DNA of 64,000 nucleotides from Syntrophomonas zehnderi OL-4 (lineage in GTDB: Bacteria > Bacillota > Syntrophomonadia > Syntrophomonadales > Syntrophomonadaceae). Positions 28,118 through 37,537 of this stretch are shown here, piece by piece. The notes beneath the pieces are model-generated. The model was given only the letters and a program-made list of their open reading frames with translations. It was not told the DNA's origin and searched no databases. Where the stretch lies: the NCBI RefSeq assembly GCF_000983115.1, contig NZ_CGIH01000005.1, forward strand, positions 41,322 to 105,321. Direction: 5' to 3'. Both the position numbers and the translations under genes were made by a program. Numbering within the stretch: position 1 is the stretch's first letter; each line of letters opens with the position of its first letter.

Positions 28118-29662
28118 ATGCCCAAGATTTTATTTTCAGCACTCATAATCATTGCACTTGTACTTAACGGCCCGGCAGCTATAGGCGTTGCTTTAGGGGA
28201 TACCTTTATAAATAACGGTGTGATAGCAAATGAGGCCAGTTTTGATGATGCCCGCGATATTAAAAATATCCAGCATGTTTCCCCTTACTGCAATCGTTTG
28301 ACCGATCATGCCAACGGCTACGCCATCACTTATCCCAATCATATGTGGGTAGACGTGTCGTTATCCAAGGTCAGAACCGTTATAGCCGATAATAATACCC
28401 GCATAGAAATATACCGCGATGATTTTACCAATACCGTACATAGTCCCTCGGGGTATATCAGTTATAGCAACAAATACATCCCGGCACCGGAAAATACCGT
28501 CCAAGTGAATCGGCAGACGACCATTAACGGGCTGAAAGCCCATGTCCTGCAGTGGCAAAGAGCCCCTTTAAGCGTCATTGACAATGACCGCAACCATTAC
28601 CTTAGCGCCGAATTTACGGCCGGGCCAAAGGTAGTCTACACTGTTTTGATTAAATCGAGCCAACCGGTCGGGGAACTCATGTGGATCATCAACAGCTTTA
28701 AACGGGTGCCCATCAAGGGACAGGCATTAATCAACAAAAGCTATGCCCCGGTAAAAAAAGATTTCAACGAGGAAACGGCGGAATTCTATAAGAAGTACTT
28801 TGGCAGTGAAGCCGATCAATGCTGGGGAATTTTTGAAAATTCCGCCCTGTATGATATAAATTTTTTAAAAAGCCTGGAAAACCGGCTGGATTACAAATTT
28901 GATTTTCTTGTCTGGTACAAATCCTGGGGAAGCGATTTTCCCCGCCGGGAACTGGAATTAGCCTATAAAAACGATAAATATGTGGAATTATCCCTGCAGT
29001 ACCCGCTGGGTGAAAACTTAACCTATGCCATCTTAAACGGACAGTATGATGAATATCTGCGCAAGTACGCGGCTGGGTTAAAAGATTTTGGACATCCGGT
29101 GTTGTTCCGTTTAAACAATGAGATGAATGGAGATTGGTGCAGCTACTCCAGCCTGTATACCTCGAAGGATACCGAACTCTTCAAAGCGGTTTGGCGTCAT
29201 ACCTACGATATATTCAAGGCGGCCGGGGTGGATAATGCGGTATGGGTATGGAATCCCAACGATGATTCCTTCCCGGGTTTTCAGTGGAATCATGCCTTAA
29301 ACTACTTCCCCGGTGAGGAGTATGTGGATATTATCGGACTGACGGGATATAACACCGGTAATTACTATCCCGGCGAAATCTGGCGGGATTTTGACAGTAT
29401 CTACCGCCCCCTCTACGCTGAATACAGTCAGGTATTCGATTATCCCTTCATGATTACCGAGTTCGGCTGCAACAGCGTAGGCGGAGACAAAAACCAATGG
29501 ATTAGGCAGATGTTCAGCAGCCTGCCCAATTATCCCCGTATAAAAGTCATCATCTGGTTCAACGGCACTGATTTAGATGCCCAAGGCAAACCCGCCCGCA
29601 TCTACCGCCTGGATGAATCAGCCGCCACCCTGGAAGCCTTTAAAAGCGGCCTGGGGAAATAG
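28118..29662 (+). CDS. secreted GH26-like glycoside hydrolase
   Basis: 514 residues with an N-terminal signal sequence (IIALVLNGPAAIGVALG). Residues ~30-205 are an unassigned domain. The rest matches the GH26 (beta-mannanase-like) barrel: SWGSDFPRRELELAYKND, the acid/base Glu335 in FRLNNEMNGDW, AVWVWNPNDDS, DIIGLTGYNTG, and the nucleophile Glu448 in MITEFGCNSVGG. The likely role is cleavage of a beta-linked polysaccharide outside the cell; the substrate is unknown. The N-terminal extension is unlike carbohydrate-binding modules I know. Its stop codon TAG is the first triplet of a repeat terminus (TAGACGCGG). Confidence 0.75.
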   Translation: MPKILFSALIIIALVLNGPAAIGVALGDTFINNGVIANEASFDDARDIKNIQHVSPYCNRLTDHANGYAITYPNHMWVDVSLSKVRTVIADNNTRIEIYRDDFTNTVHSPSGYISYSNKYIPAPENTVQVNRQTTINGLKAHVLQWQRAPLSVIDNDRNHYLSAEFTAGPKVVYTVLIKSSQPVGELMWIINSFKRVPIKGQALINKSYAPVKKDFNEETAEFYKKYFGSEADQCWGIFENSALYDINFLKSLENRLDYKFDFLVWYKSWGSDFPRRELELAYKNDKYVELSLQYPLGENLTYAILNGQYDEYLRKYAAGLKDFGHPVLFRLNNEMNGDWCSYSSLYTSKDTELFKAVWRHTYDIFKAAGVDNAVWVWNPNDDSFPGFQWNHALNYFPGEEYVDIIGLTGYNTGNYYPGEIWRDFDSIYRPLYAEYSQVFDYPFMITEFGCNSVGGDKNQWIRQMFSSLPNYPRIKVIIWFNGTDLDAQGKPARIYRLDESAATLEAFKSGLGK

Positions 29663-30121
29663 ACGCGGATAACGCGGGTAACGCGGATCTCCGCGGCCAC
29701 CTTAAAATAGATAAAACCGCGTAAATCCGCGCTAATCTGCGTAATCCGCGTCTATTAATCGCTATCGGTAGTGCCCGCAGGGTGCAACCTTAAATATGAA
29801 CGTAGTTCATATCCGTAGTGCCCGAAGGGTGCAACCTTAAAATAGATAAAACCGCGTAAATCTGCGCTAATCAGCGTAATCCGCGTCTATTAATTGCTAT
29901 CGGTAGTGCCCGAAGGGTGATTAACGCGGTTTTGGCTTTTTAAAAGGTTTGCTATTTTGCTGAAGGGTACAGGTTTAGGTATTATTGTTTTTTAGGTTAA
30001 GATTTTAACCCATATCTGCATATCTAGTCCTACCTGCCAGATTCTTTACCAAGCCCACGCATATTTAAATAGATAAAACCGCGTAAATCAGCGCTAATCA
30101 GCGTAATCCGCGTCTATTAAT
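29658..30121. repeat. three successive TIR-type repeat units (GCG dialect)
   Basis: Right-end-type sequences (GCGTAATCCGCGTCTATTAAT) recur at ~29758, ~29892 and ~30119, each preceded by AAAATAGATAAAACCGCG. They are separated by CCCGMAGGGTG modules and a TATGAACGTAGTTCAT block. The first unit starts in the stop codon of the GH26 gene, and the last touches the stop codon of the convergent DUF5693 gene. 29900-30060 has no gene. Confidence 0.75.
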
Positions 30122-32126
30122 CGCTATCGGTTATCCAGATAACCAACAGGAGTGCGCTGCCGACAATGAGGCCGGTTAGGAGTCCGGCCAGCGTACGGTT
30201 TACCGAGATGGTTACCGCAGTAAACACGTGGCAGAAGGAGTTTACCATGGAAATGCTGCCGATTAGCACCCCGAAGCCCAAAACCAGCAGGAGCAGATCC
30301 TGTTTATACTTCCGGTACAGGTAAACCATGGCCATCAGGGCAGGATAGCCGATAATAAATTCCTTGAAACGGGGACGGGCCAGGAAGACCATCTCCAGTA
30401 TTTCCCGCAGACGAATCTCCAGACTGGAAACCTCGATACCCGATTCATTACCGCTGCGCCCGATATATACATAAAGAGCCACCAGAGCCACCAGGGAAAG
30501 CCCCAGCACCAGATAGCTGGGACTTTTTCGTAAAAAACCCCTTACGAAGTCCAGCCAATCCTTACGCTCAACCGTGGCACTCAGATAGTTAAGCGGGAAA
30601 AGCAGCAGCGGCACTAAAAAGGCCACCTTTACCCCGCTGAAATAACCGATATTCATTATATAGCGGATATCTGCCAGCGTCGTTACAATCGTATACATGC
30701 CCAAGGCGTTAACCGCAAGGAGAATCGCCAGAGATCCCAATAGCTGTGACAACCAGGACCGGGACGAATTTCTCTTTAAGTATAATAGCAGGAGCAGGCT
30801 GGAGAAAGTAGGATATAAAATCGCGGCGGCCAAGGCATAGACCTTGGAAAAATCAGCCCCCCACAGGAGGTTGATGGCAACACAGGCCACAAGGCCTATT
30901 CCGCCCAACCCCAGTATCCATTTGCGCTGCGGCCGCAGGAGATATTCCAGATATAAAAGGGTCGCCAGCAGCAGGCTGATTGACACCAGCAGCCGGTGTA
31001 CGGCCCCGGGGATACTACTGTCCAGGTGTTCCAAAACCGCCGGTTGGCTGAAAACGAAACCCTTGGCAGTAATCGTCTCGTGAAACCTGCCTACGGTGTC
31101 AATCGTATCATTAAGGTTTTGGGATATGTCCTTTTTATCATCCTTAAAAGGAACCAGGTATACAATCCGGATGCCCCGGTCAATAACGCCCCTGACCCAA
31201 CGATAATACCTTTCATCCACGGTTTTAACAAAATCGTCATGGGAAGTTGAGTAAACCCGGTTGATAGGATAGTTAGTTTTTTTGATTAGCTTATCCAGAC
31301 CTTCCTGGGGGATATAGCCTAACTGCTGAGAAGTTTCGGCAACGCCGATAGTCAAATCGTATTTGTCCACCAGCTTTTCCATCACATCCAGATGATCAGG
31401 ATAGCCGGTTACGCTGTTATAACCGAAAATCAAAGTTTTCACATCATAACGATCAATAAGCCGCTCATATTCTTGCAGATAAGCCGTATTTGATCCGGTC
31501 GTATTGCCCGGACGCAATATAATGCTGAAGCCCTGCTCCTTAAGGCTGTCTAAAATATTTTCTTCAAAACCCAGCAGGGTATCCCTTTCTTTAATTGCGT
31601 TCTTGGACTTGTCCAACTGCGGCAGTTCAGCATTTACAATAAAATAATGCTGGCCGCCGGCCGCAAACGTTACCAGTTCCTGAGGCGTAAAACGGTTCTC
31701 CAGTCTTTCCTGCAAAAACCGGGTGGTTGCTTCATCGGCAGAAACGACTACCAGATTAGCCGGGCTGATATACCGTTGTCCTATGGCCCGGTCAGCTGCA
31801 CCCCAGACATCCGGTCGATAAGCCTTGCTGAAAGCGGTAAAGTCAGCCAAGGAGCTAATGTATACGGAGCCTCGGGCGGCCAGATCCCGCAGGCTGGTTT
31901 CCTTGACCGCGATTGCATTTACGCCCTGATCCTCCAAACGCTTCAATACCTCATTAATAGGCATATTTGATATTTCCGCGTTTTTTTCAAATAACTGATA
32001 CTCGGCAGCTGTAATAAGGGTTTTGTTTTGGGCTTCGTTAGCGGTTCTTAAAATAAAGCCCTGCATGGACAGCAGCAAAGCCACCAGCAGAGTAATCCAC
32101 AAGACGACACGCAGACGGTTTTTCAT
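30117..32126 (-). CDS. DUF5693 family membrane protein
   Basis: 669 residues; ATG at 32126 with AAGGAGG upstream, overlapping the murJ stop (TAATG). One N-terminal helix is followed by a ~300-residue soluble domain (EVLKRLEDQGVNAIAVKETSLRDLA..., FSIILRPGNTTGSN..., ETSQQLGYIPQEG, SHDDFVKTVDERYYRWVRGVIDRGIRIVYLVPFKD), then ~10 membrane helices. The family commonly follows murJ and csaB in Clostridia and is uncharacterised; a role in secondary wall polymer or peptidoglycan export is inferred from this. It is the last gene of the csaB-murJ-DUF5693 order. Confidence 0.75.
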   Translation of the reverse strand: MKNRLRVVLWITLLVALLLSMQGFILRTANEAQNKTLITAAEYQLFEKNAEISNMPINEVLKRLEDQGVNAIAVKETSLRDLAARGSVYISSLADFTAFSKAYRPDVWGAADRAIGQRYISPANLVVVSADEATTRFLQERLENRFTPQELVTFAAGGQHYFIVNAELPQLDKSKNAIKERDTLLGFEENILDSLKEQGFSIILRPGNTTGSNTAYLQEYERLIDRYDVKTLIFGYNSVTGYPDHLDVMEKLVDKYDLTIGVAETSQQLGYIPQEGLDKLIKKTNYPINRVYSTSHDDFVKTVDERYYRWVRGVIDRGIRIVYLVPFKDDKKDISQNLNDTIDTVGRFHETITAKGFVFSQPAVLEHLDSSIPGAVHRLLVSISLLLATLLYLEYLLRPQRKWILGLGGIGLVACVAINLLWGADFSKVYALAAAILYPTFSSLLLLLYLKRNSSRSWLSQLLGSLAILLAVNALGMYTIVTTLADIRYIMNIGYFSGVKVAFLVPLLLFPLNYLSATVERKDWLDFVRGFLRKSPSYLVLGLSLVALVALYVYIGRSGNESGIEVSSLEIRLREILEMVFLARPRFKEFIIGYPALMAMVYLYRKYKQDLLLLVLGFGVLIGSISMVNSFCHVFTAVTISVNRTLAGLLTGLIVGSALLLVIWITDSD

Positions 32127-33637
32127 TAAACGGGTTCCTCCTTAAGTTTGATTTCATCGGCCAGTCCAATCCACCAGGCCAAAAGCAGGTAAACCGTACC
32201 GCTCACCAGGAGCGGCAGCAGGAAAGATGTCCATATACCAGCCGGCAGTAAATGTCGGCCTAAAACGATACATAAAACCATGCCGCCCACCGGCAGCAGC
32301 AGATGCAGGAGAAATTGCCAAAAATCTGCGCCCAAAAACGCACCGATGACCCGGTATACCATAAAGCCCATTATAAGGGCATAAACGAGTAAGGCAATCG
32401 AGGTTGAGACAGCCAGTCCAACGATCCCGAGCTGTCTAAACCAGAGCAGGTTTAAGAGCAGATGCAAAAGGAGACAGAACAAACTCGCATACATGGGGGT
32501 ATGGAATTTTTTAAGGGCATAATAAACCCGGTTAAAGAGTTCCTGACAGGCATAGCCTACCACGGCGAAACTGTAGCCTAAAAAGGCCGTAGCCGTAAGC
32601 TGGGTAGACGCTGCGTTAAAGGCTCCCCGTTCATAGAGCAGGGAGACAATATCCTGGGAATAAGCCACGACCAGCAGCAGATAGGGCAGGAGGATAAAAA
32701 CCAGGATTTTAAAGCCGTATCTGAGTATGGAGCGCAGCTGACGAAAATCACCCTCCAGGCAGTAGGCGGAGATGCGTGGGAAGATTACCGTAGACAGAGC
32801 AATAATAAAAATCCCGGTGATGGTCATAAAAAGCGTACTGCCAAAGCCCAGTGCCGCCGTGGTGCCTTCTTCCAGATGGGTACCAAAGGTTCTGTCGATA
32901 ACCAGGCATAATTGCAAGAGCGAATTACCCAGCAATATAGGCAGAAGCTGCTTGAACATATTGACGGTATGCTCATTTTTCCAATCGATGCTCAGGGGGA
33001 ATTGATATTTCTCCTTAACCAAGATCGGCAGCTGAATCAAGAACTGCAAGAGCCAGCCGATAGTAGTTACATAACCCAGGAAGATGATATCTTGCCCTTT
33101 TAAAAAGAGCGCAGCGATGATCAAAAGGTTAAAGGGTATGCTGATTGCCGCCGACATGAGAAAATAACCATGCACCTGCAGCACCCCGGCCGTAATATAG
33201 GTCAGGGTTACGAAAAGCAGGGTCGGTATCATAATTCGTGTTAACAAGACCGCCAGGGAAAAAGCCTGGTCGGCCATGCCCGGTACGATCAACCGAGCCA
33301 GAGCCGGAGCAAACACAATCCCTAGAAAAGAAATTAAAGCCGCCCCCAGGGATACCTGGGCGTACAGATTAGCCAGGTAGCGGTTGCGTTCCTCCCGGGT
33401 CTTATGCTTCAAATAAAAAGTTAGATCCGGGATATTTACAAATGACAGGGCGTTGCCGATACTGGAAAACAACAGGCTAGGCAGGCTGAAAATGGCCTGA
33501 AAAAGATCGGTTAAAAGCGTAGTGCCAAAAACAAACGCCATAACGATATCTCTGACAAAGCCCAGCGCCTTGGAAAAAAATATCACTACCGAAACACCTA
33601 TAAAAGTTTTACCAGTTTTAGCACTTTCACGATCCAT
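32126..33637 (-). CDS. murJ: MurJ/MviN-family lipid II or wall-lipid flippase
   Basis: 503 residues from ATG at 33637, with CGAGGA nine bases upstream; a TTG three codons earlier touches that site. About 14 membrane helices. The N-terminal GVSVVIFFSKALGFVRDIVMAFVFGTTLLTDLFQAIFSLPSLLFSS and the RGAFNAASTQLTATAFLGYSFAVVGYACQELFNRVYYALK region are typical of the MVF/MATE-like family. It flips lipid-linked wall precursors. Since it sits with csaB, the cargo could be lipid II or the polymer precursor. Confidence 0.88.
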   Translation of the reverse strand: MDRESAKTGKTFIGVSVVIFFSKALGFVRDIVMAFVFGTTLLTDLFQAIFSLPSLLFSSIGNALSFVNIPDLTFYLKHKTREERNRYLANLYAQVSLGAALISFLGIVFAPALARLIVPGMADQAFSLAVLLTRIMIPTLLFVTLTYITAGVLQVHGYFLMSAAISIPFNLLIIAALFLKGQDIIFLGYVTTIGWLLQFLIQLPILVKEKYQFPLSIDWKNEHTVNMFKQLLPILLGNSLLQLCLVIDRTFGTHLEEGTTAALGFGSTLFMTITGIFIIALSTVIFPRISAYCLEGDFRQLRSILRYGFKILVFILLPYLLLVVAYSQDIVSLLYERGAFNAASTQLTATAFLGYSFAVVGYACQELFNRVYYALKKFHTPMYASLFCLLLHLLLNLLWFRQLGIVGLAVSTSIALLVYALIMGFMVYRVIGAFLGADFWQFLLHLLLPVGGMVLCIVLGRHLLPAGIWTSFLLPLLVSGTVYLLLAWWIGLADEIKLKEEPV

Positions 33638-33677
33638 AAAAAACAATCCTCGTAAAAAGTAATCAGACCCCAGGTTC

Positions 33678-33964
33678 TTAATAGACGCGGATAACGCGGA
33701 TAACGCGGCAACCTTAATTATGAACGAAGTTCATATCAGTAGTACCCGTAGGGTGATTAACGCGGTTTTATTAGATGTTTAAACCACCGTAGCGGAAGCT
33801 CATAGGTGGTAGCGGAAGCTTTAGCTTCCCCCATCCATTAGTTGTTGTAGCGGAAGCTTTAGCTTCCGCAGGAAAGCAAAGCTTCCCCCTCCATACCCTG
33901 CAACATTAATGATCTGTGTCCATCATCCCCAAACAATAAATCCGCGTTAATCCGCGTCTATTAA
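33678..33964. repeat. TIR-type repeat element (GCG dialect) forming the csaB 3' end
   Basis: The left end TTAATAGACGCGGATAACGCGG (starting 33678) and the right end GCGTTAATCCGCGTCTATTAA (ending 33964) are clear. The right arm codes for the last residues and stop of csaB. Inside are the TATGAACGAAGTTCATA block, the ACCCGTAGGGT module and a hairpin GCGGAAGC-TTTA-GCTTCCGC at 33850-33869, plus broken hairpin copies at ~33790-33830. Confidence 0.8.
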
Positions 33965-35026
33965 TACCTGCAGCGCCAAGCGGGCGTTTTCTTCAGATTG
34001 TACCCGCAATTTATGGGCAATCCTGCGCATATTTTCCAGTTGGGCCTCGTTGCCCAGCAGTGATTCGATCTCCCCTAGCATATCCCCGGCCCCGGTCGGC
34101 AAAGGCCGCAGGCCAAACAGATCCAAAAAGGCATCAATCTTAGGGTCATAAGAAATGCCGACAAAAGGAATCCCACAACTGGCTGCGAAGATCAAGGCGT
34201 GCAGACGCATGCCGATCATCAGATCAAACTGAGAAATAACCGCCAAGTGTTGGGCGGTGGTCAGATTCTGCTTAAGCAGCCGGGCCGGCTGACGCATAAA
34301 GCCCATAACCCTTTCCGACTCACGAATATCTTGCGGATAATCCATGGGAATAAACAATATTTCAAATCCCTTTTCCTGCAGGCGATCCAAAACCAGGGCC
34401 AGCTCCTCTTGATAGCCTTCCAGGGCTGACCACTGCCGCACCGCCACCCCCACCTTTTTTGTATTTTTATTATGTAGAAAAGGAAATAAAGTCAAAATTC
34501 CCTCTATTTCCGCGGCAGAGGTTTTAAGAGCAAATACGGGGTCGGCTGTTACTTGCAAAGGCGGGCGGCAAACCCCCAACTGCTGCAGAAAATCCCGTGA
34601 AGCCTGATCACGCAGGGTAATAAGATTTACCCGGTTGGCAACCCGTCCCAATAACCAGCGGTTAAAAGGCCTCCTGACCGGGCCCACTCCCTGGGCGTAA
34701 AAAACCACCGGCTTCATAAACAAACGAGCCAGGACTACTACGCTGATATAATAAAACAGGGAGCGCGAACTGGTAACATCCTGAAATATGCTGCCGCCGC
34801 CGCTGATTAAGAGGTCGGCTTGCCAGAGTTCCCGTACCACAGCCCAGGGATTCATGTAGTAGACGGCGCGCAGATTATGCAGGCGGGCAGTTTTAGCCGG
34901 GTTCCCGGAGAAAACCACCAACTCGCTATCCGGACTAAGCCGTCTAATGGAAGAACTAATGGCTAAGAGTAAGGCTTCATCCCCGGCATTGTCAAAACCA
35001 TAGTAACCTGACAGGACAATTTTCAT
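33947..35026 (-). CDS. csaB: polysaccharide pyruvyl transferase CsaB
   Basis: 359 residues; ATG at 35026 preceded by AGAGGAG; an ATG six codons earlier has no ribosome site. It adds pyruvate ketals to secondary wall polymer, which creates the ligand for SLH domains. Features: the start KIVLSGYYGFDNAGDEALL, ADLLISGGGSIFQDVTSSRSLFYY, YAQGVGPVRRPFNR, LRDQASRDFLQQLGV, VGVAVRQWS, and MIGMRLHALIFAASCGIPFVGISYDPKI. The final residues LIDAD and the stop codon are read from a repeat terminus (reverse of TTAATCCGCGTCTATTAAT). The SLH protease at 60511 is a likely client of the modified wall. Confidence 0.92.
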   Translation of the reverse strand: MKIVLSGYYGFDNAGDEALLLAISSSIRRLSPDSELVVFSGNPAKTARLHNLRAVYYMNPWAVVRELWQADLLISGGGSIFQDVTSSRSLFYYISVVVLARLFMKPVVFYAQGVGPVRRPFNRWLLGRVANRVNLITLRDQASRDFLQQLGVCRPPLQVTADPVFALKTSAAEIEGILTLFPFLHNKNTKKVGVAVRQWSALEGYQEELALVLDRLQEKGFEILFIPMDYPQDIRESERVMGFMRQPARLLKQNLTTAQHLAVISQFDLMIGMRLHALIFAASCGIPFVGISYDPKIDAFLDLFGLRPLPTGAGDMLGEIESLLGNEAQLENMRRIAHKLRVQSEENARLALQVLIDAD

Positions 35027-35209
35027 AAATGACTCCTCTTCCATAAAGAGTATACCTTAATAATGATAGATAACTTGGCACCATTTTTCCAGTACCCTGC
35101 AAACACCAATTTATGTAAACCTCCTCGCGATGCCTAATCCGCGTCTACTAAAAATCCATTAAGACAAATAAACAGAAAACCATACTCATTATGACTAAAA
35201 GTTGGTATA

Positions 35210-35238
35210 TAGACAAGCCCCAGGCGCGATGTTAGAAT
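35210..35238 (+). promoter_or_regulatory. promoter of the wecA/tagO-like gene
   Basis: TAGACA (35210-35215), 17-bp spacer, TAGAAT (35233-35238); both boxes match the consensus at five of six positions. It is followed by a GGGGAGGT ribosome site. Confidence 0.65.
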
Positions 35239-35274
35239 TAGCCTAGACAATATTTTGGGGAGGTTTGTTTAATT

Positions 35275-36342
35275 ATGCCCTTTTATACCTGGGCAATCGC
35301 CTTGGTGTCGGCATTTGTCGTGGCTTATTTTTCCATGCCCCTGGTAATCAAACTGGCCTACCGCTTGGGTGCCATAGATCAACCTGACAAGCGCAAAGTC
35401 CATCAGACCGCCATGCCGAGAATGGGAGGTATGGCAATATTTGCAGCATTCGTCATCATAATGCTTTTGCTGGTCAAGGTTTCCGGCCCCTATGCCGGGA
35501 TAATTTTGGGAGCTTCCCTGGTGTTTATCGTTGGCTTGCTGGATGATATCTACCAGCTGTCTGCTTGGACGAAACTGTTGGGTCAGATAATTGCAGCCTC
35601 GGTGGCCATATATTTCGGCGTGGTTATTCAGTTTGTCAACAACCCCTTCGATGGTATGTTGGCCCTGGGTTATCTAAGCATACCCCTGACATTTTTATGG
35701 ATTGTCGGTATTACCAATGCGATTAATCTAATAGACGGACTGGACGGCTTGGCAGCCGGGGTATCCACCATCGCCGCCTTTACCATGGGTATTGTAGCCC
35801 TGATGCAGGGACAGCAAATGGTAGCCATAACCGCTTTTGTTCTGGCTGCGGCTATCCTGGGTTTTTTACCGTATAATTATCACCCCGCCCGTACCTTCAT
35901 GGGTGACAGCGGCTCGAATTTTCTAGGCTTTACCCTGGCATGTCTGGCCGTTACCGGCGTAGCTAAAAGCACGGCCGTTATATCTTTACTGTTGCCCATC
36001 GTTATTTTGGGAATACCTATTTTCGACACCTTTTTTGCGATATTTCGCCGGATTTATAAAAAAACCCCTATATTTATGCCCGACAAGGATCACCTGCACC
36101 ACCGGTTGCTCAAATTAGGATTTCCGCACAAAACTACGGTTTTAATCATATATGGCATAAGCGCCCTATTTAGCCTGTCCGCCATTGTTTTAAGCTGGCT
36201 GAGTAATCCCAAAGCCACCTTGATCCTGCCCCTGTTGCTATTGCTGCTGGTGGTAATCGGGGCCAGCCGAATCGGCATGGTGACCGGTCAGGCTAAAATA
36301 CCGGCCCGGGTAAGGAATCAGGGCCATGAAGCCAAACTTTAA
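35275..36342 (+). CDS. undecaprenyl-phosphate sugar-1-phosphate transferase (WecA/TagO-like)
   Basis: 355 residues, ~11 membrane helices, MraY/WecA family. It moves a sugar-1-phosphate (usually GlcNAc-1-P) from UDP-sugar onto undecaprenyl phosphate and so primes teichoic acid or other wall polymers. Signatures: DQPDKRKVHQTAMPRMGGMAIFAAF, VGLLDDIYQLSAWTKLLGQI, NAINLIDGLDGLAAGVSTIA, FMGDSGSNFLGFTL, IPIFDTFFAIFRR and DKDHLHHRLLKLGF. The head position before an LCP ligase supports secondary wall polymer synthesis. It is transcribed divergently from csaB. Confidence 0.92.
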   Translation: MPFYTWAIALVSAFVVAYFSMPLVIKLAYRLGAIDQPDKRKVHQTAMPRMGGMAIFAAFVIIMLLLVKVSGPYAGIILGASLVFIVGLLDDIYQLSAWTKLLGQIIAASVAIYFGVVIQFVNNPFDGMLALGYLSIPLTFLWIVGITNAINLIDGLDGLAAGVSTIAAFTMGIVALMQGQQMVAITAFVLAAAILGFLPYNYHPARTFMGDSGSNFLGFTLACLAVTGVAKSTAVISLLLPIVILGIPIFDTFFAIFRRIYKKTPIFMPDKDHLHHRLLKLGFPHKTTVLIIYGISALFSLSAIVLSWLSNPKATLILPLLLLLLVVIGASRIGMVTGQAKIPARVRNQGHEAKL

Positions 36343-36466
36343 AAAAGTCCAACCAAAAGAGTTTTTACGAAGTTATTTACTGGAACAAACTGCCGAATAA
36401 AGGTTAACAACCTTACCCAACGGTTTTTTAGTCAAGAGGAAATTTTGGAAAGTTAGAGGATTACTT

Positions 36467-37537
36467 ATGTCCAAAATAAGAACATTTTTTAGATTTGTGA
36501 TCGTAGCCGGACTGGTTTTCGGCATCTCGTTTGGGATGGGCGCATCCCTGCAGACATATTTACTGGGCCGCACAACCGATGACGATCCCGGAGACAAAGT
36601 TGCCCAGGAAGCGGAAGGGAAGCGTACCAACATACTTTTATTGGGAACCGATGCCCGTCCGGGAGAAACCCAAACCCGTACCGATACGATTATCCTGGCT
36701 TCGATTGATCCTAAAAATGACCGAGCTGCCATTATATCCATTCCCCGCGATACCAGGATAGATATTAAAGGCAGTCCTTCCGATAAAATTAATGCCGCCA
36801 ATACCGTGGGAGGGCCTAAGCTGGTGGGCGAAAAGGTAGAGGAGATACTGGGCGAGAAGGTTGACTATTACGTGGAAATGGATTTTAGGGGTTTCGTTAA
36901 TATTATTGATGCCTTGGGAGGAGTCGATATCGAAGTTGACCAGCGAATGTACAAGCCATCTGAAGGCATTGACCTTAAACCAGGCCAGCAGCGCTTAAAC
37001 GGCAAACAAGCCTTGGCCTTCGTGCGTTACCGTGACTATCGTTTGGGGGATATTGAAAGGACCGCCCATCAACAGGTGTTTATCAAAGCCCTGAGTCAGG
37101 AGATATTAAAACCGAAAAACATCGCCAAACTTCCTAGCCTGGTTCGGGAAGTCAACCGCAACGTTGACACCAACCTGCGGCTTACCGATATGCTGAAAAT
37201 GGCGACCTGGGTGCCCGGCTTCAGTACCGACTCCGTTGTCGCCCAGACCTTGCCCGGTTATTTTATGGAAAAACGCGATGAATGGGGTAACCTGACCCAA
37301 AGTTACTGGGTAGCCGACCAGGAAAAAACCTCCGGCCTGCTGGAGAAAATGCTGGCAGGCGAAACCGTTGCCGTAGTATCACAAGCCCCGGCCGACTCCA
37401 GACAGACATCGCCGAAAACTAACCAGAACAGTACCAGCACAGCAAATTCCTACCGCGATCAACGCGATCAGGAAGAAGACGAAGAAGAACTCAACTGGGA
37501 ACGCAGCCACCTCTCCGATTCCGGCCACGAAATATAG
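36467..37537 (+). CDS. LytR-CpsA-Psr (LCP) family wall-polymer ligase
   Basis: 356 residues. A single N-terminal membrane helix (FRFVIVAGLVFGISFGMGASL) is followed by the LCP catalytic domain: TNILLLGTDARPGETQTRTDTIILASIDPKNDRAAIISIPRDTRIDI, YYVEMDFRGFVNIIDALGGVDIEV, LNGKQALAFVRYRDYRLGDIERTAHQQVFIKAL. It attaches lipid-linked polymers to peptidoglycan outside the membrane. The last ~45 residues form an acidic, low-complexity tail (DQRDQEEDEEELNWERSH). The last ~45 bases of the gene are duplicated 277 bases downstream. Its partners are the transferase before it and CsaB/MurJ. Confidence 0.93.
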   Translation: MSKIRTFFRFVIVAGLVFGISFGMGASLQTYLLGRTTDDDPGDKVAQEAEGKRTNILLLGTDARPGETQTRTDTIILASIDPKNDRAAIISIPRDTRIDIKGSPSDKINAANTVGGPKLVGEKVEEILGEKVDYYVEMDFRGFVNIIDALGGVDIEVDQRMYKPSEGIDLKPGQQRLNGKQALAFVRYRDYRLGDIERTAHQQVFIKALSQEILKPKNIAKLPSLVREVNRNVDTNLRLTDMLKMATWVPGFSTDSVVAQTLPGYFMEKRDEWGNLTQSYWVADQEKTSGLLEKMLAGETVAVVSQAPADSRQTSPKTNQNSTSTANSYRDQRDQEEDEEELNWERSHLSDSGHEI

